From Leptospiraceae bacterium (GTDB lineage Bacteria; Spirochaetota; Leptospiria; Turneriellales; Turneriellaceae): a DNA stretch of 18,737 nt. The notes beneath the pieces were generated by a model. It worked only from the letters and a program-made list of their open reading frames with translations, ran no database searches and had not been told where the DNA came from. Below, piece by piece: positions 1-6,792 of the stretch (positions are counted from its first letter, which is position 1; the number at the start of each line of letters is the position of its first letter). The stretch spans positions 1 to 18,737 of the forward strand of contig JAEUSA010000002.1 of assembly GCA_016788945.1 (NCBI GenBank). Direction: 5' to 3'. The position numbers and the translations under genes are program-made.

Positions 1-2
1 TG

Positions 3-596
3 CGTGAAGAAGAGATAATGACCAAGATTCATACCGCCTTCTCAAGCCTCGGTTTTATTCGCGGAGCAGCAGAAAAACTGGAGCAGCGGCTGCACGAATA
101 TGCGCGCAATAACAAGCAACAAGATTCTGGTACTTCGAGATCACTAAATCGACAGCTTGCAGGATTAAACCGCAAAAAGGAAAGGTTGCTAGATCTCTAT
201 GCAGAAGCGGAGATTGACAAAGCAGTCTTAATAAACAAGATTGAACAACTGACTGCTCAGGGCGAGAAGATCAAGGCCGAGCTAAAACGCGAGACGATTT
301 CGACACCCAAGATACTATCTGAGGTATCCAAGGCCATGAACAAGATCCTCGATTTACCGAATATCTACCTCAATTCCAATAGAGAATCCCAGCTCAAGAT
401 CATCCGCCAAACGACGCGGGAAATCGTCCTCGATGCAAAATACCAATCTCTGACGGTCATCTGGCAGGATCCCATGAACATCCTGCTCGACGCCCTTGAT
501 TTCCCTGGACAAGTCGCGAACTTCAAAGGTTCGCAACTGTCCAGTTCTGCGCGCCCGAATGGAGTCGAACCATTGACCCTCAGATTCGTAGTCTGA
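3..596 (+). CDS. Serine site-specific recombinase, C-terminal part (5' truncated by window edge)
   Basis: The reading frame is open to the window edge, so only the C-terminal ~198 residues are visible; the first ATG in it (position 18) is probably internal. The visible part resembles the C-terminal region of large serine recombinases/resolvases: a charged coiled-coil stretch with the family-like pattern LNRKKERLLDLYAEAEIDK, then a second helical region (KILSEVSKAMNKIL, SQLKIIRQTTREIVLD) and a short beta segment (SLTVIWQD). The catalytic Ser domain would lie upstream. The last ~15 residues (ARPNGVEPLTLRFVV) are antisense translation of the tRNA-Arg gene, and the stop lies inside that tRNA. The element probably extends leftward with its recombinase at the tRNA-proximal edge. 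Family assignment is fairly sure; whether the protein is intact is unknown. Confidence 0.7.
   Translation, partial: REEEIMTKIHTAFSSLGFIRGAAEKLEQRLHEYARNNKQQDSGTSRSLNRQLAGLNRKKERLLDLYAEAEIDKAVLINKIEQLTAQGEKIKAELKRETISTPKILSEVSKAMNKILDLPNIYLNSNRESQLKIIRQTTREIVLDAKYQSLTVIWQDPMNILLDALDFPGQVANFKGSQLSSSARPNGVEPLTLRFVV
516..534. repeat. Small inverted repeat just beyond the 3' end of tRNA-Arg
   Basis: GCGAAC (516-521) and GTTCGC (529-534) form a perfect 6-bp dyad with a 7-nt spacer, about 15 nt past the 3' end of the minus-strand tRNA and within the recombinase frame. It could be a weak tRNA terminator (no T tract follows on the minus strand) or part of the recombination site. Purely positional inference. 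Confidence 0.3.
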
Positions 597-623
597 TACT
601 CTATCCAGCTGAGCTACGGGCGC
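550..623 (-). tRNA. tRNA-Arg (anticodon ACG)
   Basis: Reading the minus strand gives a full cloverleaf of 74 nt: a perfect 7-bp acceptor stem (GCGCCCG with CGGGCGC), D stem GCTC/GAGT, anticodon stem TCAGA/TCTGA around loop CTACGAA with anticodon ACG, variable loop GGGTC, and T arm AATGG-TTCGACT-CCATT. The discriminator is G. CCA is not encoded (the next bases are CAG). The ACG anticodon (A34 normally edited to inosine) reads CGN arginine codons. The 3' end faces the recombinase gene, the usual layout for an element integrated at a tRNA 3' end. Confidence 0.95.
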
Positions 624-631
624 TGCTAATT

Positions 632-672
632 GTCTTGCACTTTGTGTGCCTGCGGCACACAAAGTGCAAGAC
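632..672. repeat. Perfect 19-bp palindrome/hairpin 8 nt upstream of tRNA-Arg
   Basis: Arms 632-650 (GTCTTGCACTTTGTGTGCC) and 654-672 are exact reverse complements with a 3-nt loop. On the minus strand it lies 24 nt after the stop of the methyltransferase homologue and 8 nt before the tRNA-Arg 5' end. It may be a terminator without a T tract, a 5' leader stem of the tRNA transcript, or a binding palindrome. A similarly placed hairpin precedes the other tRNA at 15529. Confidence 0.85.
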
Positions 673-700
673 GAAAAACCAATTTCAGACACCTCGTCAA
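673..700 (-). promoter_or_regulatory. Possible tRNA-Arg promoter (-35 only)
   Basis: On the minus strand TTGACG (700-695) overlaps the stop of the methyltransferase homologue and is followed after 16 nt by TTTTTC (678-673), directly abutting the palindrome. The -35 box is good and the -10 box poor. The same TTGACG-to-hairpin distance (22-23 nt) recurs ahead of the tRNA at 15529, which is the main reason to record it. Confidence 0.25.
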
Positions 701-2007
701 TCGAATTCACCCCGCCACACTGTCACCACATCCATATGTGGCGTATGGGGAAAAAAATCCACAAGGTGGATTTCTTGCGGCACGAAGCCATTTTTGCTGA
801 GCAAGCGGGCATCGGTCGCGAGAGCCTGCAGGTGGTTCGATACCAGCACAATCACCCGTGGCCTAATCTGCGCCAGCATGCCCGGAATTGCCCTGCCGAT
901 ACCCCAGCGCGCGGGGTCGAGTATCACCAGATCGGCAGACTGCGGCCAACCGTGCCGGCCGCGCTCGCCGAGAATGGTGGCGGCTTCGCCCTCTATGTAT
1001 TGCGCGGTGACAATTTGATTCTGCCGCAGATTTTCCTGCGCCACCGCGATCGCGATCTTGTTCTCATCGCAGCCGAAGACCTGCATACCGGCCTTTGCCA
1101 AAGTTAGCGAATAATTGCCGCTGCCGCAAAACAGATCAAAAACGACCCGCGCCCCGTGCGCCTGCCGCAGAATGAGCCCGCGGATCAAGTCACTCTGTCC
1201 GGAATTTCCCTGCTGAAAACAGCCGGGCGCTGTGTAAAAATTTATTCCCTGCGCGCGCTGCCAGAGACGAAATGCAACAGGCAATTCCCGTTGATGCAGC
1301 AGCACCGGCGTTTGCATCTGCGAGGCGAGAGTTGTTGCGAATTGGCGCAGAAATTCATGGCGCTTCGGGCTGCCGTATAGAATCAGTTCGGTTTGACCCG
1401 CCTCCTCTGCATATGCAACGAGTTCGATACCAAAACCAAAGTCTTCCGCGGTGTAGGCCTTGGGTATCTGCGCAAGCCGGCCGATGAGCTGGCGCAGCGC
1501 CGGCACGGCCACCGGGCAATCGTGTATTTCGACGAGGTGCTGCGACCCGCGTTCATAAAACCCGAGCGCGAGTTGACCGCGAAAAAATCGCGCATGCAGG
1601 TGTATGCGGTTGCGGAATTCAATGGTAGTCACATTGCCATGAGTGCAGATATCCAAAGCCGCAAGCTGAGGCAACATCTGAAGCAAACGGCGCAGCAGTT
1701 TTTCTTTGGCATTGAGTTGTGCCGCGTACGCTGCGCCGGGCCACAGGCAACCACCGCAGCGGCCAGCTGCGTCACAATGATCATGCACGGGGGTAATCCG
1801 CCTTGCCCGCCACTGCGCGGGGCGAATTTCACGCAAGAGCTCAACCTCGATCTGGTCGCCGGGAAAAGCAAACGGTACATAGACACGACCAAACTTGGCA
1901 TGCTGGCCCACGCCGACGCCGCTGCTGTGCAGATCAGTAACATGCAGTGTGCATTTCGTGCCAGTCAAGCTGCCCCATTGCATACTTTCTGCAGAGCGTC
2001 GACACAT
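697..2007 (-). CDS. RlmD/TrmA-family RNA (uracil-C5)-methyltransferase homologue lacking the catalytic Cys
   Basis: The 436-aa protein has the RumA/RlmD layout: an N-terminal TRAM-like OB fold (about 14-72), a 4Fe-4S cysteine set (C78-x5-C84-GG-C87, plus C164 in DCPV), the substrate-side FQQGN motif (264-268), and a Rossmann methyltransferase domain with FDLFCGSGNY (290-299) for SAM and DPAR (364-367, usually DPPR). Active family members have a nucleophilic Cys in a VSCNP motif; here the aligned stretch reads VSNHLQAL, with Asn391 at the Cys position. The conserved C-terminal Glu after FPHT is Asp426. The ancestral reaction is m5U formation in rRNA or tRNA, but this copy is probably inactive for it or has changed role. 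The start is uncertain: neither ATG 2007 nor the in-frame ATG at codon 9 has a clear Shine-Dalgarno. Confidence 0.85.
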   Translation of the reverse strand: MCRRSAESMQWGSLTGTKCTLHVTDLHSSGVGVGQHAKFGRVYVPFAFPGDQIEVELLREIRPAQWRARRITPVHDHCDAAGRCGGCLWPGAAYAAQLNAKEKLLRRLLQMLPQLAALDICTHGNVTTIEFRNRIHLHARFFRGQLALGFYERGSQHLVEIHDCPVAVPALRQLIGRLAQIPKAYTAEDFGFGIELVAYAEEAGQTELILYGSPKRHEFLRQFATTLASQMQTPVLLHQRELPVAFRLWQRAQGINFYTAPGCFQQGNSGQSDLIRGLILRQAHGARVVFDLFCGSGNYSLTLAKAGMQVFGCDENKIAIAVAQENLRQNQIVTAQYIEGEAATILGERGRHGWPQSADLVILDPARWGIGRAIPGMLAQIRPRVIVLVSNHLQALATDARLLSKNGFVPQEIHLVDFFPHTPHMDVVTVWRGEFD

Positions 2008-2058
2008 TCGTTCGGGAATTTTTTATCGGCGGGGCCAAGGTCTCGGCGAAGGCAAAAG

Positions 2059-2072
2059 CGAACAAATGTTCA
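2059..2072. promoter_or_regulatory. Operator-like dyad CGAACAAATGTTCA
   Basis: GAACA-AA-TGTTC (2060-2071) is a perfect 5-bp dyad in the 160-bp divergent spacer between the methyltransferase homologue and the ferritin-like gene. With flanks it matches 13 of 14 positions of the Gram-positive LexA box (CGAAC-RNRY-GTTYC). Leptospira LexA is known to use a different box (TTTG-N5-CAAA), so LexA control is only a possibility; another dimeric repressor is equally likely. Confidence 0.35.
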
Positions 2073-2079
2073 TTTTTGC

Positions 2080-2109
2080 TTGACGCCTTAAAATAAATTA
2101 AGGTCTTTT
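2080..2109 (+). promoter_or_regulatory. Candidate promoter with embedded CCTTAA-N6-TTAAGG dyad
   Basis: TTGACG (2080-2085) is a good -35 facing the ferritin-like gene. The spacer is a perfect inverted repeat, CCTTAA (2086-2091) and TTAAGG (2098-2103), followed by TCTTTT (2104-2109) as a weak -10 at 18 nt. A dyad between -35 and -10 is a common repressor-site position. The box calls are by eye. Confidence 0.35.
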
Positions 2110-2167
2110 TATCCTGAATTGTCTGCAGGCGGGTTATTGCCCCTCTGATAGACACAAAAGGAGCAAT

Positions 2168-3037
2168 ATGTTTTCAGAAAGCCAATTTGCCGCAGAGCGT
2201 ACCGGCGGCGGAAAAAAACTCAAAGTGCGTGCGCCCAAATGGACATTCGAAGACCTAACACCCGGGCAGGATGTCAGCGTGTTTGCCAAAACCCTATTCC
2301 ATGCGCTGAGTCTGGTGTTTCCCGATGGCGAGCGCTTTTTTATTCGTAGCGTCAACGCCTACAAAGACCAGATTACCGACGCACGCCTCATTGCCGACAT
2401 CAAGGCCTTCATCGGGCAAGAAGTACAACACGGCCGGGTGCATGAATTCTATAACGAGAAGATTGTCGGCGGCAAGTTTGAAATACAGAATTATCTCAAG
2501 TTACACCGCTGGGTGAACTATTCGCTGATTGAGCCGATCACGAATTTTCTGTTTTCACCCAAATTTTCGCTGTCGATCACCGCGGCGGCAGAGCACTACA
2601 CAGCGACATGGGCACACAATGCGCTTACCGACGATCGCGTGCGTAACATTAAATCTGATTCATTGCGCAACCTTATCTATTGGCATGCCATCGAAGAGAT
2701 CGAACACAAACATGTGGCGTTTAATGTACTGCGTGAGGTAGATGACAATTACTTTCTGCGCATCGGCGGCCTGCTGTTTCTCGCGGTATCAATGCCGGCT
2801 TGGGTGGGGCTCGGCTTTGTCTACCTGCTCGCGCAAGAAAAAGAGGTCGATGTGCTAAAAGTTCTTAAAGACCTCGTGGCGGATGCCTCATCGGGCAACG
2901 GCCTGACACGCCAGTTTGTGAATGCGTTCTTCAGTTATTTTCGCCCGGGTTTTCACCCGGACGACATCAACGATCAAGAATTGATTCGCGAGATTGCGAG
3001 CGAAGTCGAACAGAGCATCAAAGCTTCAGCTGCATAG
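2168..3037 (+). CDS. Ferritin-like 'metal-dependent hydrolase' family protein (PF10118 type)
   Basis: The 289-aa protein matches my recollection of the predicted metal-dependent hydrolase family, a ferritin-like helical bundle. Candidate diiron ligands are E55 (PDGERFF), E85/H88 (GQEVQH), E142/H143 (AEHYTA) and E176/E177/E179/H180 (AIEEIEHKH). A hydrophobic helix at about 197-222 suggests membrane contact. The start is firm: AAGGAG lies 7 nt before the ATG. It stands alone on the plus strand, divergent from the RNA methyltransferase homologue and convergent with a fatty-acid desaturase only 16 bp away. The substrate is not known; the neighbours suggest lipid or hydrophobic substrates (inference). 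Confidence 0.8.
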   Translation: MFSESQFAAERTGGGKKLKVRAPKWTFEDLTPGQDVSVFAKTLFHALSLVFPDGERFFIRSVNAYKDQITDARLIADIKAFIGQEVQHGRVHEFYNEKIVGGKFEIQNYLKLHRWVNYSLIEPITNFLFSPKFSLSITAAAEHYTATWAHNALTDDRVRNIKSDSLRNLIYWHAIEEIEHKHVAFNVLREVDDNYFLRIGGLLFLAVSMPAWVGLGFVYLLAQEKEVDVLKVLKDLVADASSGNGLTRQFVNAFFSYFRPGFHPDDINDQELIREIASEVEQSIKASAA

Positions 3038-3053
3038 TCAGTTCACCGGTGCG

Positions 3054-3953
3054 TTAGGTACCGTATTCTGACATCAGCGCTTCTTCGGCAGCACCCGCAC
3101 GGCGCACATGCTGTGTGCGCATCGGCTTCGAGCGAAAGGCGGGAATCACCAGCGAAAGCACATAGGTACGAATAATATACCACAGCAGGCTTTTTTCTTT
3201 GAGCCGCGGATCAATCTTATCAGCGATCGCATTATGCGCGGCGCGCAGTTCGCTCCAATGCAGGCGCATATTTTCATGGTGCGCCGTGTGCAGCCCGGCG
3301 TTGAGCAACAGGTTACTGCCAAAACCGGTGAAATTGCGTGAATGGTTGAAGGCCGATTCTTCGTCGCAGTGCACGTGCTGAATATAGTTTATCATCAGCA
3401 CCGCAATCACCGAAAACTGCGAGGGAATCACGATACAATACAGGGCTTTTCTCCAGTCGAGTATGAGCCCCCCACCGATGAAAGCGATCCATAACGCGTA
3501 TTCGCTCATGTAAAAAAAGAAACGCGGCTTATCGTTTCTCCAGGCATGTTTGAGAAACTGGCTGGTCGGCGTCTGCTGGTAAATCGCACTAATGATCGGG
3601 TAAGTCAAAAGCGTGAACAGGTTATTGCTTTCCGAAAAACGCCAGGTAATGGTGTAATCGCCGTCTTTGTTGCCGAAGCGGTGGTGGTTGAGGTTGTGCG
3701 TCGGAATCCACGCATAGACGGGAAAACCGTAAAACAACGTCAGCCAGTAATCGGTGAGGCGATTGAGAAAATGGCTCTTCCACATGTTGTTGTGGTTATG
3801 GTTATGCGCCATCGCAAAACACGGCGCGGCCATGAGCATCGCGCCGATAAACAGAAAAACATTAAACTCGGGCAGCATCCAGTGCCAGACGAGAATTCCC
3901 GTTGTGACAATCATATAGAATACCGAAAGTAAATCCGCCTTATAACGCAACAT
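3054..3953 (-). CDS. Membrane fatty-acid desaturase
   Basis: The 299-aa integral membrane protein carries the histidine clusters of diiron desaturases: HNHNHNN (H50, H52, H54), THNLNHH (H86, H90, H91), QHVH (H193, H195) and HTAHH (H222, H225, H226). Hydrophobic segments at about 8-26, 31-48, 151-166 and 170-190 separate the His boxes in the usual pattern. It probably introduces a double bond into acyl chains at the cytoplasmic face of the membrane, using an electron donor not seen here; positional specificity cannot be told. The start is firm: GGAGG ends 4 nt before the ATG. A 9-bp perfect dyad immediately upstream suggests transcriptional control. It is co-oriented with the downstream-reading hydrolase gene at 4066-5133. 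Confidence 0.88.
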   Translation of the reverse strand: MLRYKADLLSVFYMIVTTGILVWHWMLPEFNVFLFIGAMLMAAPCFAMAHNHNHNNMWKSHFLNRLTDYWLTLFYGFPVYAWIPTHNLNHHRFGNKDGDYTITWRFSESNNLFTLLTYPIISAIYQQTPTSQFLKHAWRNDKPRFFFYMSEYALWIAFIGGGLILDWRKALYCIVIPSQFSVIAVLMINYIQHVHCDEESAFNHSRNFTGFGSNLLLNAGLHTAHHENMRLHWSELRAAHNAIADKIDPRLKEKSLLWYIIRTYVLSLVIPAFRSKPMRTQHVRRAGAAEEALMSEYGT

Positions 3954-3962
3954 ACATCCTCC

Positions 3963-3988
3963 AATAAAAGATATAATGGTCTTTTATT
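3963..3988. promoter_or_regulatory. Operator-like dyad upstream of the desaturase
   Basis: AATAAAAGA (3963-3971) and TCTTTTATT (3980-3988) are perfect 9-bp arms around the 8-nt spacer TATAATGG. The dyad ends next to the Shine-Dalgarno of the desaturase and contains TATAAT (plus strand) and TATAT-like (minus strand) -10 candidates. Long spaced dyads at desaturase promoters are typical sites for TetR/FadR/DesT-type lipid regulators, but no regulator gene is in the window. Confidence 0.5.
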
Positions 3989-4065
3989 CGTCTATGGAGC
4001 TATATGGTCAGCCATTCATGTTGTCAAGTTTAGCACAATGGGGCGGCGCAGCCCCCCTACCAAGC

Positions 4066-5133
4066 TTACGCCCGGTGCTCGCGTGGCCCAACCACGCCAC
4101 AGACGGCGAGTGCCTGGAAAATTTTTGCCGGGCGTTTCGTGAGCCGCGTGTGCGCGGCGAATACCGGCAGTACCGCGGCAACAGGCGGCGGATTTCTGAA
4201 GTGTGCAAGTATTTGACTCACGACGGGTACGGCGCCGTCACTTTCGATGAGTCGCGCAAGATCGAGAGAATTGATTTCCGGTGCGTAGCGCGCGGCGTAT
4301 GCACGGAACTCATCGTAGGCCCCAGTGAGGTATTTACCGGCAAGCCCCTGTGTAATTTTTTCTGCGGCGCGAACGAAAAAGCGGCGCACGCGGGCATAGT
4401 TAGCGCGCTCGCTGTCGCTGGCAAACGCCGAAAAGCCGGTGAGACTGCCCGTAATAAAGGCATAGTGAATGTGGTCGGGTAGAGGCGCGCGGTTGAGTTC
4501 TTCGAGCGCGGCGCTGCCCGGTGCAAGTTCGATAAACGCCTCACTCGAAAAGAAATCGTCGATTTCACGCTGCGCCTCGTTTGATATGCGGAACAGGCGC
4601 CTGAACATACGCCGAAACAGTCCGGCTTTTTCATCCCCTGCGCGTTCAGAGCGCATCAACAGCTTCTGTATTTTGCCGATCACGCGCCTCGCCTCGCCGT
4701 GCGTCGACTCCCTGAGCAGAGCCAATGGGCTGCCGTAGTGCGGTGTCCCCATTGTAATGAGCGCATGCACGTCTTGCCGGTCAAGCAGCTGTATCACCGC
4801 CCTCGCGGCCAGCCCCCCCATGCTGTGCCCGACAAGGACAACCTTATCGACGCCGTTGACCTGCCGTATGAGCGCAATGCCTTCGCATAATTCTTCGGCC
4901 TGCCGGCGGTACGAAATACTGTGGTTACTCGAAAAATTCCACAGATAAAAATCCGCAGGTTTGGGCTGCGCTTCACCGTTGGCGCCCTTTACAGACAGCA
5001 CGCCACCCGGCACGAGGTCGTATTCTTCGGCCAGAACGCGCGCGGTTTTTTTCCAGGTGCGATTGCTCGAAAACAGGCCGTGCACGAACAAAACCGGATA
5101 ACGCAGATTCATCGTACCCGTCTTCGGCAGCAT
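4066..5133 (-). CDS. Alpha/beta-hydrolase, lipase/esterase (PGAP1-like)
   Basis: The 355-aa protein opens with a lipase-type oxyanion segment (VLFVHGLFSS, 14-23) and has the nucleophile elbow GHSMGG with Ser104. It then has MGTPHYGSP (128-136), typical of PGAP1/triacylglycerol-lipase-like enzymes. Asp299 (ESDGAVPV) and His328 (AAHTRL) complete a plausible triad. A basic, helical insertion (about 145-195, rich in Arg/Lys) looks like a lid. No signal peptide is seen, so a cytoplasmic or membrane-surface ester hydrolase acting on lipids is likely; the substrate is unknown. The start may be ATG 5133 or the ATG seven codons inside (5112), since neither has a strong Shine-Dalgarno. The desaturase follows on the same strand after 112 bp, with its own control dyad between. 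Confidence 0.82.
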   Translation of the reverse strand: MLPKTGTMNLRYPVLFVHGLFSSNRTWKKTARVLAEEYDLVPGGVLSVKGANGEAQPKPADFYLWNFSSNHSISYRRQAEELCEGIALIRQVNGVDKVVLVGHSMGGLAARAVIQLLDRQDVHALITMGTPHYGSPLALLRESTHGEARRVIGKIQKLLMRSERAGDEKAGLFRRMFRRLFRISNEAQREIDDFFSSEAFIELAPGSAALEELNRAPLPDHIHYAFITGSLTGFSAFASDSERANYARVRRFFVRAAEKITQGLAGKYLTGAYDEFRAYAARYAPEINSLDLARLIESDGAVPVVSQILAHFRNPPPVAAVLPVFAAHTRLTKRPAKIFQALAVCGVVGPREHRA

Positions 5134-5206
5134 AGGCGCAGCCTTGCGGGATCATTCACTGTGAAAAGTGACTTACGCCCTGTGCCGCGCTCTGCCAACG
5201 GATGCC

Positions 5207-5464
5207 ATGACAGAAATACACCACGACATTCACCATGAATTTCCTGAGCACCGCGAACTGATCATCAAACTCAAAGGCTCGAACGCGCACTTTCACAAGC
5301 TCGCCGAGGAATACGGCAAGGTAACCCACGAGGTCGAAAAACTCGAGCGCGACGGCAACGCCGATTCAGATACCTATCTCGAAGACCTGAAAAAGAAGCG
5401 GCTGCACCTCAAAGACCAGCTGTTCCACATTATCAACGAGAATAAGAGCGCGTCCCGACATTAG
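5207..5464 (+). CDS. Small DUF465/YdcH-family protein
   Basis: The 85-aa hydrophilic, coiled-coil protein shows the family pattern HEFPEHRELIIKLK near the N terminus, AHFHKLAEEYGKVTHEVEKLE in the middle, and YLEDLKKKRLHLKDQL towards the end. YdcH-like proteins are short helical hairpins of unknown role. I chose the ATG at 5207 because the conserved region starts there and family members are about 70-85 aa; an in-frame ATG at 5168 would add 13 unconserved residues. The Shine-Dalgarno is weak. The gene is divergent from the lipase-like gene (73 bp) and convergent with the next membrane protein. Confidence 0.8.
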   Translation: MTEIHHDIHHEFPEHRELIIKLKGSNAHFHKLAEEYGKVTHEVEKLERDGNADSDTYLEDLKKKRLHLKDQLFHIINENKSASRH

Positions 5465-5480
5465 CAGGGCGTTGAAAAAT

Positions 5481-6050
5481 TCACGCGCGCGGCACCGGCA
5501 AGCGTCTGCGGAGCAGCCGGTGCGCAACCCATGCCCATAACCCCAAACCCACCATGTTGCTTGCCGAATAGACATAAAAATTCGGAAACAGTTTGGCTAC
5601 CGGCGCATAAATTGCAAACGCCACATTGATATTGAGTGGTGCCGGCGTCAGTAGCCGCGCCATCACCTGCAGAAAAACGTATAGCAGTAGCGTCTGCCAA
5701 ATGGCATGCGAGCTGAAGCCGATGTGCCGGGCGGCTAATACGCCGATGAGCGGGCTTAATACGTGCGTAAACACCGAGACGACATGAAAATCCCCGTTGA
5801 CGATAAAGTCGAATACCCAGATCGGCAGCCCGATAATCAGCAAAACCGTACAGATAAATACCCCGTTACCCCAACGCAAAAAGAGCGCTACGGCAAGTAT
5901 CAGATTGGCCGCGTTGCAGAACCACAGTAACTGCGGCCAGTCTGCGGCATGGCGGTACTGCCAGCATTTGAGCCCAAAAAGCAGCAGGGGTATGAATCCC
6001 GCAAAGCGCGATGTAAAGAAACCAGAAATGCGGGTGAGCTGTAACTGCAT
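5481..6050 (-). CDS. Small polytopic membrane protein of unknown function
   Basis: The 189-aa protein is very hydrophobic, with about five to six membrane segments (approximately 13-31, 42-59, 62-83, 90-108, 115-133 and 160-178), few charged residues in the interior and a basic tail (RLLRRRLPVPR). The start is well supported by AAAGGAG 6 nt before the ATG. It is divergent from sdhC with only 42 bp between them, so their promoters must be packed together. I do not recognise a family and assign no function. Confidence 0.7.
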   Translation of the reverse strand: MQLQLTRISGFFTSRFAGFIPLLLFGLKCWQYRHAADWPQLLWFCNAANLILAVALFLRWGNGVFICTVLLIIGLPIWVFDFIVNGDFHVVSVFTHVLSPLIGVLAARHIGFSSHAIWQTLLLYVFLQVMARLLTPAPLNINVAFAIYAPVAKLFPNFYVYSASNMVGLGLWAWVAHRLLRRRLPVPRA

Positions 6051-6092
6051 AAAATCTCCTTTTCGTATCGTTCAAATCATCGGCGCTGGCGC

Positions 6093-6782
6093 ATGTCGCT
6101 TTCAACCGCACAATCTCCGCTACTCATCGCCACCTCGCTTGGCAAAAAATACCTGATGGCCCTGTCGGGGCTCTTTCTCGTCAGCTTTTTGCCGGTGCAC
6201 CTGATCGGCAACCTGTTGCTGTTCAAGAATGACGGCGGTGCGGCATTCGATGCCTATTCAGTATTTATGAGTACGTCGACAATCATTCGCGTTCTTGAAG
6301 TAACTCTCGTCGCGGGTTTTCTCGTGCACATCGCAGAAGGTATTCTGCTGACGTTGAAGAATAAAGCTGCGCGTCCTGTGGGTTACAAAGGTGGCTCGGG
6401 CGGCCGGGTGCAGTCATTTTTTTCGAAATACATGGCGCTCACGGGTTCAATTATTCTCATTTATCTCATTATCCACATCAATTCATTCACGCTGAAGCAC
6501 CGCATCTACGAACCCTCAAACACGGCCTTCTACCATACGGTGCGGTCTGCTTTTGAAACCGGTTGGGGCGGTCTCTATGCTTGGTTCTATGTCGGGGCAA
6601 TGCTGCTCTTGGCGTTTCACCTCAACCATGGTTTCCAGAGCGCATTCCAGTCACTCGGTTTGAATCATAAAAAATACACGCCGCTGATCAAGAAGGTGGG
6701 CCTGCTCTATTCAGTCGTGATTCCGGCGGGCTTCGCCGCGATTCCGGTATACTTTCAGTTAAAATTTCTGAGAGTATTCTAA
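6093..6782 (+). CDS. sdhC: Succinate dehydrogenase/fumarate reductase cytochrome b558 subunit
   Basis: The 229-aa protein has five predicted membrane helices and the pattern of the b558-type SdhC family (as in Bacillus and Bacteroidetes). Candidate haem-ligand histidines lie in each helix region: LPVHLIGNL, LVHIAEG, IIHINSFTLKHR and FHLNHGFQSAFQSLG. It anchors SdhA and SdhB to the cytoplasmic membrane and passes electrons between succinate and the quinone pool via two haems. The Shine-Dalgarno is weak. Unusually, the flavoprotein gene sdhA does not follow directly: three minus-strand genes (3.9 kb) lie between. Complex direction (succinate oxidation or fumarate reduction) cannot be read from this subunit. 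Confidence 0.93.
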   Translation: MSLSTAQSPLLIATSLGKKYLMALSGLFLVSFLPVHLIGNLLLFKNDGGAAFDAYSVFMSTSTIIRVLEVTLVAGFLVHIAEGILLTLKNKAARPVGYKGGSGGRVQSFFSKYMALTGSIILIYLIIHINSFTLKHRIYEPSNTAFYHTVRSAFETGWGGLYAWFYVGAMLLLAFHLNHGFQSAFQSLGLNHKKYTPLIKKVGLLYSVVIPAGFAAIPVYFQLKFLRVF

Positions 6783-6792
6783 GAGCGCGTGA

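Noticed and set aside
354..710. Minus-strand 118-codon ORF spanning tRNA-Arg
   Set aside because: Its middle (AQLDRVSDYESEGQWFDSIR-like) is the familiar artefact of translating a tRNA gene, and it is antisense to the recombinase.
1393..2091. Plus-strand 232-codon ORF
   Set aside because: Lies antisense to the RlmD-like gene, which has clear family motifs; no recognisable domain of its own.
3038..3053. Terminator between the ferritin-like gene and the desaturase
   Set aside because: Only a short CACCGGTG palindrome in 16 bp; no hairpin of meaningful size.
4040..4057. Possible terminator after the lipase-type gene (GGGGC/GCCCC)
   Set aside because: Only a 5-bp stem with no T tract; insufficient to call.
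5155..5171. CRP-like site (TTCAC-T-GTGAA with AGTGA)
   Set aside because: Half-sites are at the wrong spacing for TGTGA-N6-TCACA; the cyclase elsewhere in the window is not enough support.
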